Assembly (NCBI RefSeq): GCF_001682855.1
Contig: NZ_MAQW01000012.1
Location: 1,247,038-1,288,056 of the forward strand
Direction of reading: 5' to 3'
DNA: 41,019 nucleotides
DNA from: Bacillus sp. FJAT-27264
Lineage (GTDB): Bacteria; Bacillota; Bacilli; Paenibacillales; Paenibacillaceae
Shown here piece by piece: positions 1 to 8,132 of the stretch. The notes below the pieces were generated by a model that saw only the letters and a list, made by a program, of their open reading frames with translations, did no database searches and was not told the DNA's origin. The position numbers were made by a program, and so were the translations under genes. Numbering within the stretch: the stretch's first letter is position 1; every line of letters starts with the position of its first letter.

Positions 1-1
1 C

Positions 2-373
2 AAGCAATGCAACGACACTTACGGACATGAAGTCGGTGATCTCGTACTTGTAGAGTTCGCGAAGCGAATCAAGCAAGCAGTTCGGGAGACCGATCTATTA
101 GCACGTGTTGGCGGCGATGAATTCCTGGTGGCAGCATCGCTGAAAAACGGCTTCGACGACTTGGTACAGGTTGCTAAGCGTTTAATCGGGCAACTAGAGT
201 CACCGATGCAGATCATGGAGCTTCAACTACCGATGACCACTAGCGTCGGCTGTACGCTATGGGTGGAGGGCATGACGGAACTCGATCTCATTCGCGTGGC
301 AGACCAATCGATGTATCTCGCCAAGACTAACGGTACTAATAGAGTTGCTATTAAAGATGAGCTGGTAGTGTGA
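2..373 (+). CDS. GGDEF domain protein (diguanylate cyclase), C-terminal part only
   Basis: The reading frame is open at the left edge of the window and stops at 371-373, so only the last 123 residues are present. The fragment begins inside the GGDEF domain with a typical NDTYGHEVGD stretch, and the active-site signature RVGGDEF is encoded at about 104-124. The C-terminal half continues with the expected core and ends in the usual DQSMYLAK...NR pattern. The intact GGDEF signature suggests a working diguanylate cyclase that makes c-di-GMP from two GTP. No inhibitory RxxD site is visible: the residues five to two before the GGDEF are LLAR. The sensory N-terminus lies outside the window, so the input signal is unknown. 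Confidence 0.9.
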   Translation, partial: KQCNDTYGHEVGDLVLVEFAKRIKQAVRETDLLARVGGDEFLVAASLKNGFDDLVQVAKRLIGQLESPMQIMELQLPMTTSVGCTLWVEGMTELDLIRVADQSMYLAKTNGTNRVAIKDELVV

Positions 374-615
374 TTTCAGTTATACAGCTACCCCATTAAG
401 AGGGTCACCGAGACAGTCAAACAATGGAAGCATTCATCGACGCCGCGAATCTCGGCAAAAGTGCACAATTGAAAGGCACCCGGGTGAGAGTCACTTTAGA
501 TTTAGGCTGTGAAAAACATTATAGAGAGTGGTCATTAAACTAAAGGGCAGAGCTTAGACTTTTATGAAGAAAAGAGGTTTTTATGGTGTTATATGTAATT
601 AAGGTTGTGCAATAA
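374..615. other. Intergenic stretch with one doubtful 39-codon ORF
   Basis: About 240 bases lie between the GGDEF gene and the next small ORF. The only open frame of note is 424-543 on the plus strand (39 codons, starting MEAFIDAANLG and ending HYREWSLN). It has no good ribosome binding site and I recognise no family. It could be a remnant of a lost gene. No terminator or clear promoter is seen. Confidence 0.35.
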
Positions 616-992
616 ATGGATTATATGAAAATGGGGGATTCAAAATATGGAACGAAAATCCAACTAATGGAAACCTACGTAAATATCGACTTTGGAAACT
701 CACCCTTTTTAAAATTAGATAATGGGTTGCAAATTCCATACTCTTCAATCAAGGGAATAACAACAGGTAGAACGATACCAAATGCTTTTAAACTATATGG
801 TGCTTTATTAGGAGGAATGGGTTATTTAGATCAAATGGTGGTTATCAACTGCACTTTTTTGAAAATGAGCTTGAAACTCTTCATTTAGATTTGAATAGCT
901 TTCAAGTTGGTAAGTTCAAAATATCAAAGTTGATCATTGGTGTTAAAAATCCTGAAGAAATAAGTAAAAATATTTCCGAAAGAGTGAAGTGA
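616..992 (+). pseudogene. Small PH-like domain protein, interrupted by a frameshift
   Basis: The first frame (616-888) encodes about 75 sensible residues and then runs into an unconvincing tail. From about base 840 a second frame continues as GYQLHFFENELETLHLDLNS and onward, ending in a charged segment (KNPEEISKNISERVK) and a TGA at 990-992. Joined, the two frames give about 125 residues of beta-rich sequence that reads like a bacterial PH-like domain (LKLDNGLQIPYSSIKGI). The switch sits at ATGGTGGTTATC (834-845) and needs one base too many or two too few. It may be a true decayed gene, a sequencing error or, less likely, recoding. The ribosome binding site is weak. Function unknown. Confidence 0.55.
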
Positions 993-1051
993 TAATTTGT
1001 TGATGAACTGTTCTTTGAACTAACGTCGAACGATAGTTGAATGGGGTGATT

Positions 1052-1135
1052 GAGAGCCATCATTTACTTGATGGCTCTCTCCATTAACATACTGGCTCTA
1101 ATTTATTAACATCGTGGCTCTCATTCATTAACTCA
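1052..1135. repeat. Hairpin plus three TGGCTCT-N-TTAAC direct repeats
   Basis: Bases 1052-1062 (GAGAGCCATCA) pair perfectly with 1069-1079 (TGATGGCTCTC) around a 6-base loop. The right arm starts a short array of three units of 21-22 bases at 1072, 1093 and 1115, each with the core TGGCTCT followed by ATTAAC. No U-run follows the hairpin, so it is not a canonical terminator, although it does lie 60 bases after the frameshifted gene. Confidence 0.6.
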
Positions 1136-1283
1136 CTTTACTCCAAATATCTGACGCCAAATCATTAAACTCCCGGTTTATCTTCAGTTTTTCCTCATAA
1201 CTGTATTCATTATTTTTCCAAGTTCTAATTGCTTGCGTACCTATATCTGTTGGAAATGTATTAATAGCTTCATAGCACAAAAA
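1128..1283 (-). pseudogene. Unrecognised C-terminal protein fragment
   Basis: On the minus strand a frame of 51 codons is open between a stop at 1284-1286 and a TAA at 1128-1130. It reads YEAINTFPTDIGTQAIRTW and then a charged helical end, NNEYSYEEKLKINREFNDLA. It has no start codon or ribosome binding site, but the amino acid use looks protein-like, so it is probably the tail of a gene whose front was lost. I do not recognise the family. Confidence 0.35.
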
Positions 1284-1371
1284 TTATAGATTACTATGCA
1301 GCTTAAGCTTTCTATTCGTCCCATCATTCCGTTACCATCACTTGTGATACGTTTCCCTACGCTGTTTATTC

Positions 1372-1605
1372 TTATTTGAGCTGCCAGCCTGCCGCTTCCT
1401 GAAAACCCTTTTTGAGCTTGTACTCGTTCAGGCATACTTGCCTTGATAATTCGCCTAGCCCTGGAGGCATCAGCAGATTAGCATCCAAAATTTCTTTGGC
1501 CCGATGAAGGGCAGCAAGATCCGTTCTAGGCAAATCCGGCATAGTTAACGGCTTCTGAAGCAGCGCTTCACTCACGTATAGGGCAATTAGCTCCAATACC
1601 TGGCG
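1372..1605 (-). pseudogene. AraC-family regulator remnant (first HTH only)
   Basis: The minus-strand frame encodes about 77 residues that match the start of the AraC-type DNA-binding domain used by siderophore-type regulators: LHRAKEILDANLLMPPGLGE, then LSRQVCLNEYKLKKGFQEA. The frame is closed by a TGA at 1606-1608 upstream and by a stop soon after the first helix-turn-helix. The ligand-binding N-terminus and the second helix-turn-helix are therefore both missing. The call as a broken AraC/XylS family gene is firm. It is unlikely to bind DNA as it stands. Confidence 0.7.
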
Positions 1606-1659
1606 TCATCTTACTGCTGAATATTTGTCCCTTATTCCCGAAAAAAATTAAGCATAAAA

Positions 1660-1700
1660 AATACATCGCCAAGGGCATTCAACCCACGTAGCGATGTATT
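1660..1700 (-). terminator. Terminator of the PP2C gene
   Basis: AATACATCGC (1660-1669) pairs with GCGATGTATT (1691-1700). On the minus strand the stem is followed by a TTTTTATG run. It sits about 50 bases downstream of the phosphatase stop codon. The loop is long (21 bases). Confidence 0.65.
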
Positions 1701-1752
1701 CAAATCTTAAATCATGCATGTATATCCTATACAGCATTTACTCGTCGTCATA

Positions 1753-2610
1753 TTATACCAGCTCTATCCAAATAGCTGACTTGTCATCAGACTTTTTAAA
1801 CCGAGGATATTGAATACATTCCGGGTCATCGTTCTCCAGCTTTAGCAGCCACTCTGCATATTGCTGCAGCCCTAATGACATTACTTCCTGCACCAGCTTT
1901 CCTTCTAAACAAGTCCCGTCGTCATGGCCCCCCAGCTCTTCCGGATAAAACAAACCATCGGTCACAAGCAGCAAGCTTTGGAGCCGTATCCGATTAATTT
2001 TTCCGCACTCAAAATAATGTTCTGCCTCTGGGAGTCCATTCAGCACAGAATATCCGCGCGATGTATTCATCTTCTGCTTGTTCCCTAAAATTAGAGGCTT
2101 TACGGTTTCCCACAGCGTATCCTTAGATTTTACGCCAGAGGCAATCCCTTGCTTCCAAAGCACTCTGGACTGCTCATCAATATGCGCGACATGGTCGCGT
2201 GTCACCGCTCTTGTCGTTCCATCATCATATAACGCAATAATCATACAGTCGCCAGTCTGAACATATTCAATATGCGTATCCGTAATTCGAACCACAGCAG
2301 CTCCGGCTGTCCATAATTGATCTTTGGCCTCCAAATCTATTCCAGAGCGCTTCATTTCACCGCCAAGCTTAAGGTTAGCTTCTGCTAGTAAGGACTCTAG
2401 GCTTGTTTGCCTGCTGCTATCAAAATCTTCAAAATAGCCTTTTACCAGCTGGGAAGCCATTCTCCCTCCGGTCTCATTGTCCGGTCCCCGAAAAGGCACA
2501 AGCGAGGTAGCACCATCAATGACACCATAGAGATTTTGATGCTCATTCGTAATAACGGCATCTTCATTCCATTCACCGCTACCTTTAATTGATATGCATT
2601 GCAGTTTCAT
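1753..2610 (-). CDS. PP2C-type protein phosphatase family protein
   Basis: A 285-residue protein of the PPM/PP2C phosphatase family, which removes phosphate from Ser/Thr using two metal ions. Visible motifs are SGEWNEDAV at about 11-19 (the family's NEDA metal-binding start), YGVIDGATSL at about 28-37 with the metal Asp at 32, TGDCMI in the middle, TDGLFYPEE, and a C-terminal DDKSAIW. The start is taken at the ATG at 2608-2610, with GGAGG 8 bases upstream; the in-frame codons further upstream contain that ribosome binding site. It has no membrane segment. It follows the anchored binding-protein gene by 63 bases on the same strand and is probably the last gene of the transporter operon, ending at the terminator at 1660-1700. 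No partner kinase is encoded nearby, so the substrate is unknown. Confidence 0.8.
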   Translation of the reverse strand: MKLQCISIKGSGEWNEDAVITNEHQNLYGVIDGATSLVPFRGPDNETGGRMASQLVKGYFEDFDSSRQTSLESLLAEANLKLGGEMKRSGIDLEAKDQLWTAGAAVVRITDTHIEYVQTGDCMIIALYDDGTTRAVTRDHVAHIDEQSRVLWKQGIASGVKSKDTLWETVKPLILGNKQKMNTSRGYSVLNGLPEAEHYFECGKINRIRLQSLLLVTDGLFYPEELGGHDDGTCLEGKLVQEVMSLGLQQYAEWLLKLENDDPECIQYPRFKKSDDKSAIWIELV

Positions 2611-2673
2611 ATGGTATACCTCCATTCCTATCCAAGAGCAACTCATCAAAATCAGGTGCATTTTATTTTGTGT

Positions 2674-3912
2674 TTATGGCATGTAAGGCAGCAGTTTGCT
2701 CTGCAAAGCTGCCAGATCTGCATTAGGATCGACTTCCAAGGTGTGAAGCGTCTCAGTAATCGCTTCCCACCGATAACGGTCATTCGCAGCAGAAGTCGGA
2801 ATAATCAAATCGTCATCCCATTCGAACAGCAATTTATACTTGCTGGACAGCCCTTGGTTCTGACGCAAGTGAGCTAGAGCCTCCTGATGAACAGGCAGAT
2901 ATCCGGTGGATTGAAACACATTACCTTGCACCTCTACAGATGAAAGATAATGAATAATATTTTTCGCGTGCTCGTCATTACCGGTATCCGCTGTGATGGC
3001 GAAAGAGCTGATCCGAGGTGTCACTCGAGCAAGAGCAGTCCCCGGCAAGGGCAGCATGCCATAGGCGAAGTTCCCCGCGATGTAGCGTTCAAACCATGGA
3101 ATTTCATCTGAGGTGGAGAAGTAAAAAAGGGTTTTTCCTATAATAAAATCACTGGCCGCTAAATGGTGGCGCAGCGGGTCCATGACACCATCGTCGTAGA
3201 CCAGCGAATGCCACATTTGCAGCAGTGCAGTCAAGCGTTCAGCGCGTGAGCTTTGCTCCTCATGCTCCCAAAGATTCATGAATAGCAAAGGTAGATCTCC
3301 TTCCGATACACCTAGTCCCTGCTCCCACATCGCTTTACTGTTTCGATTCTCAAGGTCACGCTCCCAAGACTTGACGGATTGAGCGAGTGACCTCAGATTG
3401 TCAAACGGAAGGGCATCGTTCCGCCCACCCCAGCTAATAAGCTCTTGATTATAGAGTAGAACGGGCACTGATATTCCTGCGGGTACCGCCCACTGTCTAT
3501 TCTGATAGACAAAGGCTTCCCGAATCGCCGGTATACTATCATGAAGCGAAGCGTCTGAAGGAGCCACCGGTTGAAGAGCATTCATCTCAATCAGTTGTGC
3601 AAGTCCATACGAATTTTCCAATTCAACCATTTGTGGCGCTGTATGTGCTGACAATGCCGCCTCAAACGCCTCATACAGATTGTCATACGTGCGAAACATT
3701 CGAATGGAGAGATCGACTTCAGGATGAACTGCTTGGTATTCTTCCAGCAACGGCTTCCATCCGTCGCTATAGATCCATACCTCCATCTTTTCCGTTATGC
3801 TCCCCTTTTCTTCTGGAAATCGGCTCAGCTGCGAGAAATATCGGAAATACACAACACAAGATACTACAATCACCAACAACAAAGCTGTCCATACCATTCT
3901 ATTCTTGGTCAC
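2674..3912 (-). CDS. Membrane-anchored extracellular solute-binding protein (family 1 type)
   Basis: About 412 residues. An N-terminal hydrophobic segment (MVWTALLLVIVVSCVVYF) has no signal-peptidase site or lipobox, so the protein is probably held in the membrane by it with the rest outside. The remainder has the pattern of a type-1 solute-binding protein: an early KMEVWIYSDGWKPLLEEY strand-helix, then VPAGISVPVLLYNQELI and a closing repeat of helices. Two starts are possible: ATG at 3942, or GTG at 3910-3912 preceded by AAGGGGGAG five bases away. The second is preferred because it gives a short, basic N-terminus (MTKNR) before the membrane helix. It lies 85 bases after the permease stop. 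It is the second binding protein for one transporter, so it may be an accessory receptor or sensor. The ligand cannot be read from the sequence. Confidence 0.8.
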   Translation of the reverse strand: MTKNRMVWTALLLVIVVSCVVYFRYFSQLSRFPEEKGSITEKMEVWIYSDGWKPLLEEYQAVHPEVDLSIRMFRTYDNLYEAFEAALSAHTAPQMVELENSYGLAQLIEMNALQPVAPSDASLHDSIPAIREAFVYQNRQWAVPAGISVPVLLYNQELISWGGRNDALPFDNLRSLAQSVKSWERDLENRNSKAMWEQGLGVSEGDLPLLFMNLWEHEEQSSRAERLTALLQMWHSLVYDDGVMDPLRHHLAASDFIIGKTLFYFSTSDEIPWFERYIAGNFAYGMLPLPGTALARVTPRISSFAITADTGNDEHAKNIIHYLSSVEVQGNVFQSTGYLPVHQEALAHLRQNQGLSSKYKLLFEWDDDLIIPTSAANDRYRWEAITETLHTLEVDPNADLAALQSKLLPYMP

Positions 3913-3997
3913 GGGATCTCCCCCTTCATACGAATCTGACATATACTATCATCTCCATTATAGAAGGGAAAGCTACTATGAACCAAACAGGATTGCC

Positions 3998-5689
3998 CTA
4001 TAACGAAAGTCCCTTTTTACCTGCAAGCAAATTAGCAATGATGAGCGATACAAGGGTTGAAAGGGTAAGCATAGAGGCAAGTGCAGCCCCTGTACCATAG
4101 TTCGCTGTGGAGACTTCACTATAAATCGTAACTGAAATTGTAGCAGTTGAACCAAAATAGAGAACTAATGTAGAGCTAAGCTCGTTAATTGTTGTAATCC
4201 AGCTCAGAATAGCTCCGGACAGCACACCAGGCGCCATGAGACGACCAGTGGTTTTAAAGAACGTTCGCATAGGCGGAACCCCAAGACTTATCGATGCCTC
4301 CTCTACACTGCGATCCAACTGGTGAAGAATCGCGGTACTAGAGCGAATCGTGTAAGGAATTTTACGGACCACATACGCAATAACGAGAATGAACCACGTA
4401 CCTGTCAGAGCAATCGGCGGGTTATTAAATGCAATGATAAGACTAATACCAAGCACCGTGCCTGGCATAACGTATGGAATCATGATCATTCCGTCCAGTG
4501 CAGCGGTCAGCTTCGATTTACGGCGAACCAGAATATAGGCTATCAGCATTCCAGCCACAACCATTAATACAATTGAAATAATGGAGTACGTATATGTGTT
4601 TATAATCGCCTTAGGCACCCGATAAAGCACTTCCTTGTAGCTATCCAGGCTAAATCCTCGGGCAAATACAGGGCCATTAGTTTTAATAAAGGAAGTAATG
4701 ATGACCGTTAACTGCGGCAAAATGGAGATGCAGGCTGGAATGAAGGCTGCGATTGTCAGCAATGTTTTGGCTAACGGCTTTAACGGTTTGACAAGCGGAG
4801 TACGCATGCCGTTCATTGCGAAGTTTTTGCGAGAAACAAAATAACGCTGTGTGAACAAAATCGCACTGGAGCAGCAAATTAGAATGACACTAATCGTGCT
4901 CGCCATGGCCGGATTGCCTCCGGTCTCACTAATAAACTGCTCATACGCTAGAATCGGCAGCACTTTAAACCCCTGACCCAGCAGCATAGGCGTGCCGAAG
5001 TCAGCAAAGGAAGCCATAAACACCATTAGCGCGCCAGCTGATAATGTTGGAAAAATAAGCGGAAGCGTGATGGTACGAAGACGTTTCCAGCGAGTCATTC
5101 CGAGACTTTCAGATGCTTCTTCCAGCGAAGTATCTATCGTTTTCAGAGCACCAGAGACATACAAATAAATATGCGGGTAAAACTGAAGTGCAAATACCAT
5201 CACGATACCATGCCATCCATAAATAGATTGAACCGGTATTCCAATTTGATGTAAAAACCTTGTAATCACCCCGTTGTTCCCCATCAGCAAAATCCAAGAA
5301 TAAGCACCAATGAACGGAGGAGACAGCAAGGAGGTGATGATCATAATTTGCAATAAGCCCTTGAAGCGGATCTCATATCTCGTTGTAATATAAGCTAACG
5401 GAACACCGATCAAAACAGCAATCACGGTAGCCAGTGAAGAGACCATAAAGCTGTTCGTCAGTGATACACGAAAATATTTAAGTTTGATGAAGTTTACATA
5501 ATTCATTAGTGTAAACTTCCCTTCATCACTAAAAAAACTGTTGTAGAACAAGGACACGAGTGGATAAATAACGAACAGGAACAAAAAAACGTAAACGATT
5601 ACTGTAATTGCAGTCCAAAAATCCCATCTTCTCAGAAGAAGTCGATCACGAAGAGATACAGAATGAGAGAGGTTAACCTTCGACTGCAT
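3998..5689 (-). CDS. ABC transporter permease, fused double domain (FbpB/AfuB type)
   Basis: A 563-residue inner-membrane protein with about twelve hydrophobic segments, built as two fused permease halves. Each half has an EAA loop that contacts the ATPase: EEASESLGMTRWKRL in the first and EEASISLGVPPMRTFF in the second. This fused form is typical of the FbpB/AfuB family, which imports ferric iron, hexose phosphates or 2-aminoethylphosphonate. The start is the ATG at 5687-5689, with AGGAGG about 9 bases upstream; a further 21 in-frame residues upstream belong to the end of the ATPase gene in another frame. The gene overlaps the ATPase gene by 17 bases, implying translational coupling. Which substrate passes is not shown by the permease itself. 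Confidence 0.9.
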   Translation of the reverse strand: MQSKVNLSHSVSLRDRLLLRRWDFWTAITVIVYVFLFLFVIYPLVSLFYNSFFSDEGKFTLMNYVNFIKLKYFRVSLTNSFMVSSLATVIAVLIGVPLAYITTRYEIRFKGLLQIMIITSLLSPPFIGAYSWILLMGNNGVITRFLHQIGIPVQSIYGWHGIVMVFALQFYPHIYLYVSGALKTIDTSLEEASESLGMTRWKRLRTITLPLIFPTLSAGALMVFMASFADFGTPMLLGQGFKVLPILAYEQFISETGGNPAMASTISVILICCSSAILFTQRYFVSRKNFAMNGMRTPLVKPLKPLAKTLLTIAAFIPACISILPQLTVIITSFIKTNGPVFARGFSLDSYKEVLYRVPKAIINTYTYSIISIVLMVVAGMLIAYILVRRKSKLTAALDGMIMIPYVMPGTVLGISLIIAFNNPPIALTGTWFILVIAYVVRKIPYTIRSSTAILHQLDRSVEEASISLGVPPMRTFFKTTGRLMAPGVLSGAILSWITTINELSSTLVLYFGSTATISVTIYSEVSTANYGTGAALASMLTLSTLVSLIIANLLAGKKGLSL

Positions 5690-6776
5690 GATAGATAACC
5701 TCCTGCCCATTTTCATTAAATACGACCGACTGGTGCGGCTGTAAATCCACATTTACCGCTTGCTTCTCTCTGAAAATAGAACTAATGGATTGTAGATGAG
5801 CATGCGCCTCTACGGTTTGCCCGTTAGACAATTTGATCATATAGCTTACCTTGTCTCCCAGAAACGTTACCGTCTCGACCGTTCCCTTAAACGGGAAGGA
5901 TTCGGAGGGTTCAGCTTGAATACGAATTTTCTCGGGACGAATAGAGAATAACACCTTACCTGTATAAAACTTTAGTTTCGGCAAATGAATATTATGCTCC
6001 ATCAGCGACAATGTACCATTCGTATCCTGACTGCTGCCAAATTTCAAATATCCTTCAACAAAATTAGATGTTCCAATAAAGTTTGCAACCACTTGGTTTT
6101 GTGGATAGAGATATATTTCTTGAGGCGAAGCGATTTGCTGAACTTTACCTTCACTGAGGACAGCAATTCGATCAGAAACTGCCAGCGCTTCTTCCTGATC
6201 ATGTGTTACATAGATTGTTGTAATATTCAATTCTTTTTGAAGCTTACGGATATCCGTCCGCATTTTCACACGCAGCTTAGCATCCAGATTGGATAAAGGC
6301 TCATCCATCAGCAAGAGCGCAGGCCTAATGACGATTGCACGCGCAAGTGCAATACGCTGTTGCTGTCCTCCACTCATATTGGAAGGAATCCGATCACGCA
6401 GGTGAGACAACTCTACCATCTCCAGTGCCTCCATAACGCGAGATTCCATCTCTTTCTTAGATACTTTTCTAGCACGAAGCCCGTAAGCAACGTTATCAAA
6501 AACACTTAAGTGTGGGAATATCGCATAGTTTTGAAACACCATTCCAATATTACGATCATACGTGGGCACATCATTAATGAGGCGATCTCCGAAATAGATA
6601 TTTCCCTCTTCTTGCTTGTAAAACCCAGCAATCGTGCGTAGCAAGGTCGTCTTTCCACAACCGCTTGGACCAAGCAGGGTGAAGAACTCTCCCTCTTGTA
6701 TTGTAAAATGAGCATCATTAACAGCTTTGTTCTCTCCGAAGTACTTGGTTACATGCTGAAAGTCCACTTTAATCAT
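5673..6776 (-). CDS. ABC transporter ATP-binding protein (FbpC/AfuC/PotA type)
   Basis: A 367-residue ATPase that powers the fused permease encoded next to it. It has Walker A GPSGCGKTT at 36-44, a Q-loop glutamine at 82, the ABC signature MSGGQQQR at 134-141 (Met in place of the usual Leu), Walker B LLLMDEP at 154-160, the D-loop SNLD and the switch histidine in THDQEEA at 192. After about residue 230 comes a TOBE-type regulatory domain, typical of the CUT1/Fe/polyamine ATPase subfamily. The gene starts with ATG and is separated from the lipoprotein binding-protein gene by 72 bases that hold a strong hairpin. Subfamily membership is clear; the substrate is not. Confidence 0.93.
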   Translation of the reverse strand: MIKVDFQHVTKYFGENKAVNDAHFTIQEGEFFTLLGPSGCGKTTLLRTIAGFYKQEEGNIYFGDRLINDVPTYDRNIGMVFQNYAIFPHLSVFDNVAYGLRARKVSKKEMESRVMEALEMVELSHLRDRIPSNMSGGQQQRIALARAIVIRPALLLMDEPLSNLDAKLRVKMRTDIRKLQKELNITTIYVTHDQEEALAVSDRIAVLSEGKVQQIASPQEIYLYPQNQVVANFIGTSNFVEGYLKFGSSQDTNGTLSLMEHNIHLPKLKFYTGKVLFSIRPEKIRIQAEPSESFPFKGTVETVTFLGDKVSYMIKLSNGQTVEAHAHLQSISSIFREKQAVNVDLQPHQSVVFNENGQEVIYHAVEG

Positions 6777-6805
6777 TGAAATCCTCCTCTTACTGGTAGG
6801 ACAAG

Positions 6806-6834
6806 ATAGGCTGGCAGCATAGTAGCCAGCCTAT
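6806..6834 (-). other. Intercistronic stem-loop between binding protein and ATPase genes
   Basis: ATAGGCTGGC (6806-6815) pairs perfectly with GCCAGCCTAT (6825-6834) around a 9-base loop. On the minus strand it lies just after the binding-protein stop codon and is followed by CTTGTCC rather than a U-run. It is therefore more likely a 3' stabiliser or partial terminator that lets the binding protein be made in excess over the membrane parts. Confidence 0.65.
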
Positions 6835-6848
6835 TCTGTCTCCTTTGG

Positions 6849-7901
6849 TCACTCTTGTCCGGTCATAATTTTCGTGAAGTGCTTGATCGTATCGTTCTTA
6901 TGCTCAGATGCCCAGCTCAAGTCATAATTCACAAGCTTGATGTCCTTCGTTGCCGGCAAGCCCTCTGCAGGAGTCACGTCGTTTCTTACCGAACGACGGT
7001 TGAATTCTTTTTGAACCAAATCCTGTACATCCTTGCTTACAACAAAATCAATAAATTGCTTTGCCTCATCCATATGCTTACTGCCTTTAATAAGGCCAGC
7101 ACCATCTGGAACAGCCGAAGTACCTTCCGAAGGATAAATAATGCCAATATTAGCGCCGCCTTCAATATAACGAAGTGCTGCATCCTCTAATGTAATTCCT
7201 AGTGAAAATTCCTTATCAGGCACCCCGCGCTGCACCAAGCTGGATTCAGCGAGAATCTTGCCATTCAGATTTGTAAACAGGTTTTTGACGAAATCCCATC
7301 CCTTGCCGTCATCCCTGCCAAATGCAGTAAGCATAGTGACAAGCTGCGTGTATGAAGATCCCGATTTGTTAGGATCGGCGTATGCAATTTTCCCCTTCCA
7401 CTTTGGATCAAGAAGATCATTCCATGATTTTGGCACTTCATTTGCTGGAACCAAATCCTTGTTGTAAGTAATAACCATCGGCAGTGCATTGAATGGTGTC
7501 CAAACACCCGATTTATCCGTATAAGCAGGCAGAATATTGTCTACTTCTTTAGTGGTGTATGGCTCAAAATATTCCTTGTACGCTTCTAGCGAATCTGCAC
7601 CACCAGCCCAGAACACATCGCCTAGTGGATTTTTAGATTCCGCCTGAACTCTCTTTAAGAGGTCGCCTGTACCACCAGATACTAATTGGACAGTGATACC
7701 CGTGCGATCCTGAAATTCCTTGATAATAGGATTATTAAGCTCCGCTGCATTAGGGGAATAGATCGTAATCGTCCCTTTCTTGTCCGGTGCCTTGGCCTCT
7801 TCTGACGATGAAGTGTCACTGCCTCCTCCTGTACTACAAGCAGATACGATCAGGGTCATCAATAATGCTGTTACTATTCCTGTTAAGGCTTTCTTCTTCA
7901 T
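6849..7901 (-). CDS. Lipoprotein solute-binding protein of an FbpA/AfuA-like importer
   Basis: 350 residues, with a basic N-terminus, a hydrophobic core and the lipobox IVSAC followed by a Ser/Gly/Thr-rich linker, so it should be lipid-anchored on the outside of the membrane. The mature part begins GTITIYSPNA, then KEFQDRTGITVQLVSGGTGD, the pattern of ABC binding proteins for ferric iron, hexose phosphate or phosphonate. The start is the ATG at 7899-7901, preceded by GTGAGG; an upstream in-frame GTG includes that ribosome binding site. It is the first gene of the operon and has its own promoter. Two adjacent tyrosines, the usual ferric-ion ligands near the C-terminus, are not obvious: only one Tyr is seen there (LVNYDLSW). 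That argues mildly for a different, anionic ligand. Confidence 0.88.
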   Translation of the reverse strand: MKKKALTGIVTALLMTLIVSACSTGGGSDTSSSEEAKAPDKKGTITIYSPNAAELNNPIIKEFQDRTGITVQLVSGGTGDLLKRVQAESKNPLGDVFWAGGADSLEAYKEYFEPYTTKEVDNILPAYTDKSGVWTPFNALPMVITYNKDLVPANEVPKSWNDLLDPKWKGKIAYADPNKSGSSYTQLVTMLTAFGRDDGKGWDFVKNLFTNLNGKILAESSLVQRGVPDKEFSLGITLEDAALRYIEGGANIGIIYPSEGTSAVPDGAGLIKGSKHMDEAKQFIDFVVSKDVQDLVQKEFNRRSVRNDVTPAEGLPATKDIKLVNYDLSWASEHKNDTIKHFTKIMTGQE

Positions 7902-7954
7902 ACGTAACAACCTCACTTCATGTTATTTTATATTACACTGTGTTCCTGTAATCT

Positions 7955-7983
7955 ATTATAATTCGCCAAAAACTAACGCTCAA
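7955..7983 (-). promoter_or_regulatory. Sigma-A promoter of the importer operon
   Basis: On the minus strand TTGAGC (7978-7983) and TATAAT (7955-7960) are 17 bases apart, about 55 bases upstream of the lipoprotein start codon. The -10 box is a perfect consensus. The AT-rich stretch 7984-8055 upstream could hold the binding site of the neighbouring AraC-type response regulator, but I see no clear direct repeat there. Confidence 0.7.
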
Positions 7984-8060
7984 TGCGAAGAAATTTCATA
8001 ATCGTTTAATATTTTGATCATTTTTTGATTTTGAATGCGCTTTATTGGATTTAGAAATTA

Positions 8061-8085
8061 AAAACACCTCTTAAAGAGGTGTTTT
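8061..8085 (-). terminator. Terminator after the response regulator gene
   Basis: AAAACACCTCTT and AGAGGTGTTTT form a stem with a very short loop and runs of T or A on both sides, so it could work in both directions. It lies 48 bases after the response regulator stop and separates the two-component genes from the importer operon. Confidence 0.85.
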
Positions 8086-8132
8086 TAATTAACACTTTAT
8101 GTTAGATTTAATTTCAGAGAAGTACTTGCACA

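Noticed and set aside
1072..1135. CRISPR-like short repeats
   Set aside because: There are only three units of 21-22 bases in direct contact, with no spacers of unique sequence and no cas genes nearby.
3597..4100. A 167-codon plus-strand frame spanning the end of the permease and the start of the anchored binding protein
   Set aside because: It is antisense to two recognised genes, has no good start signal and shows no protein-like pattern.
3998..7901. Firm annotation as ferric-iron transporter FbpABC
   Set aside because: The fold family is clear, but the same family carries hexose phosphates and 2-aminoethylphosphonate, no Fur box was seen at the promoter and the ferric Tyr pair is not obvious, so no substrate-specific gene symbol is given.
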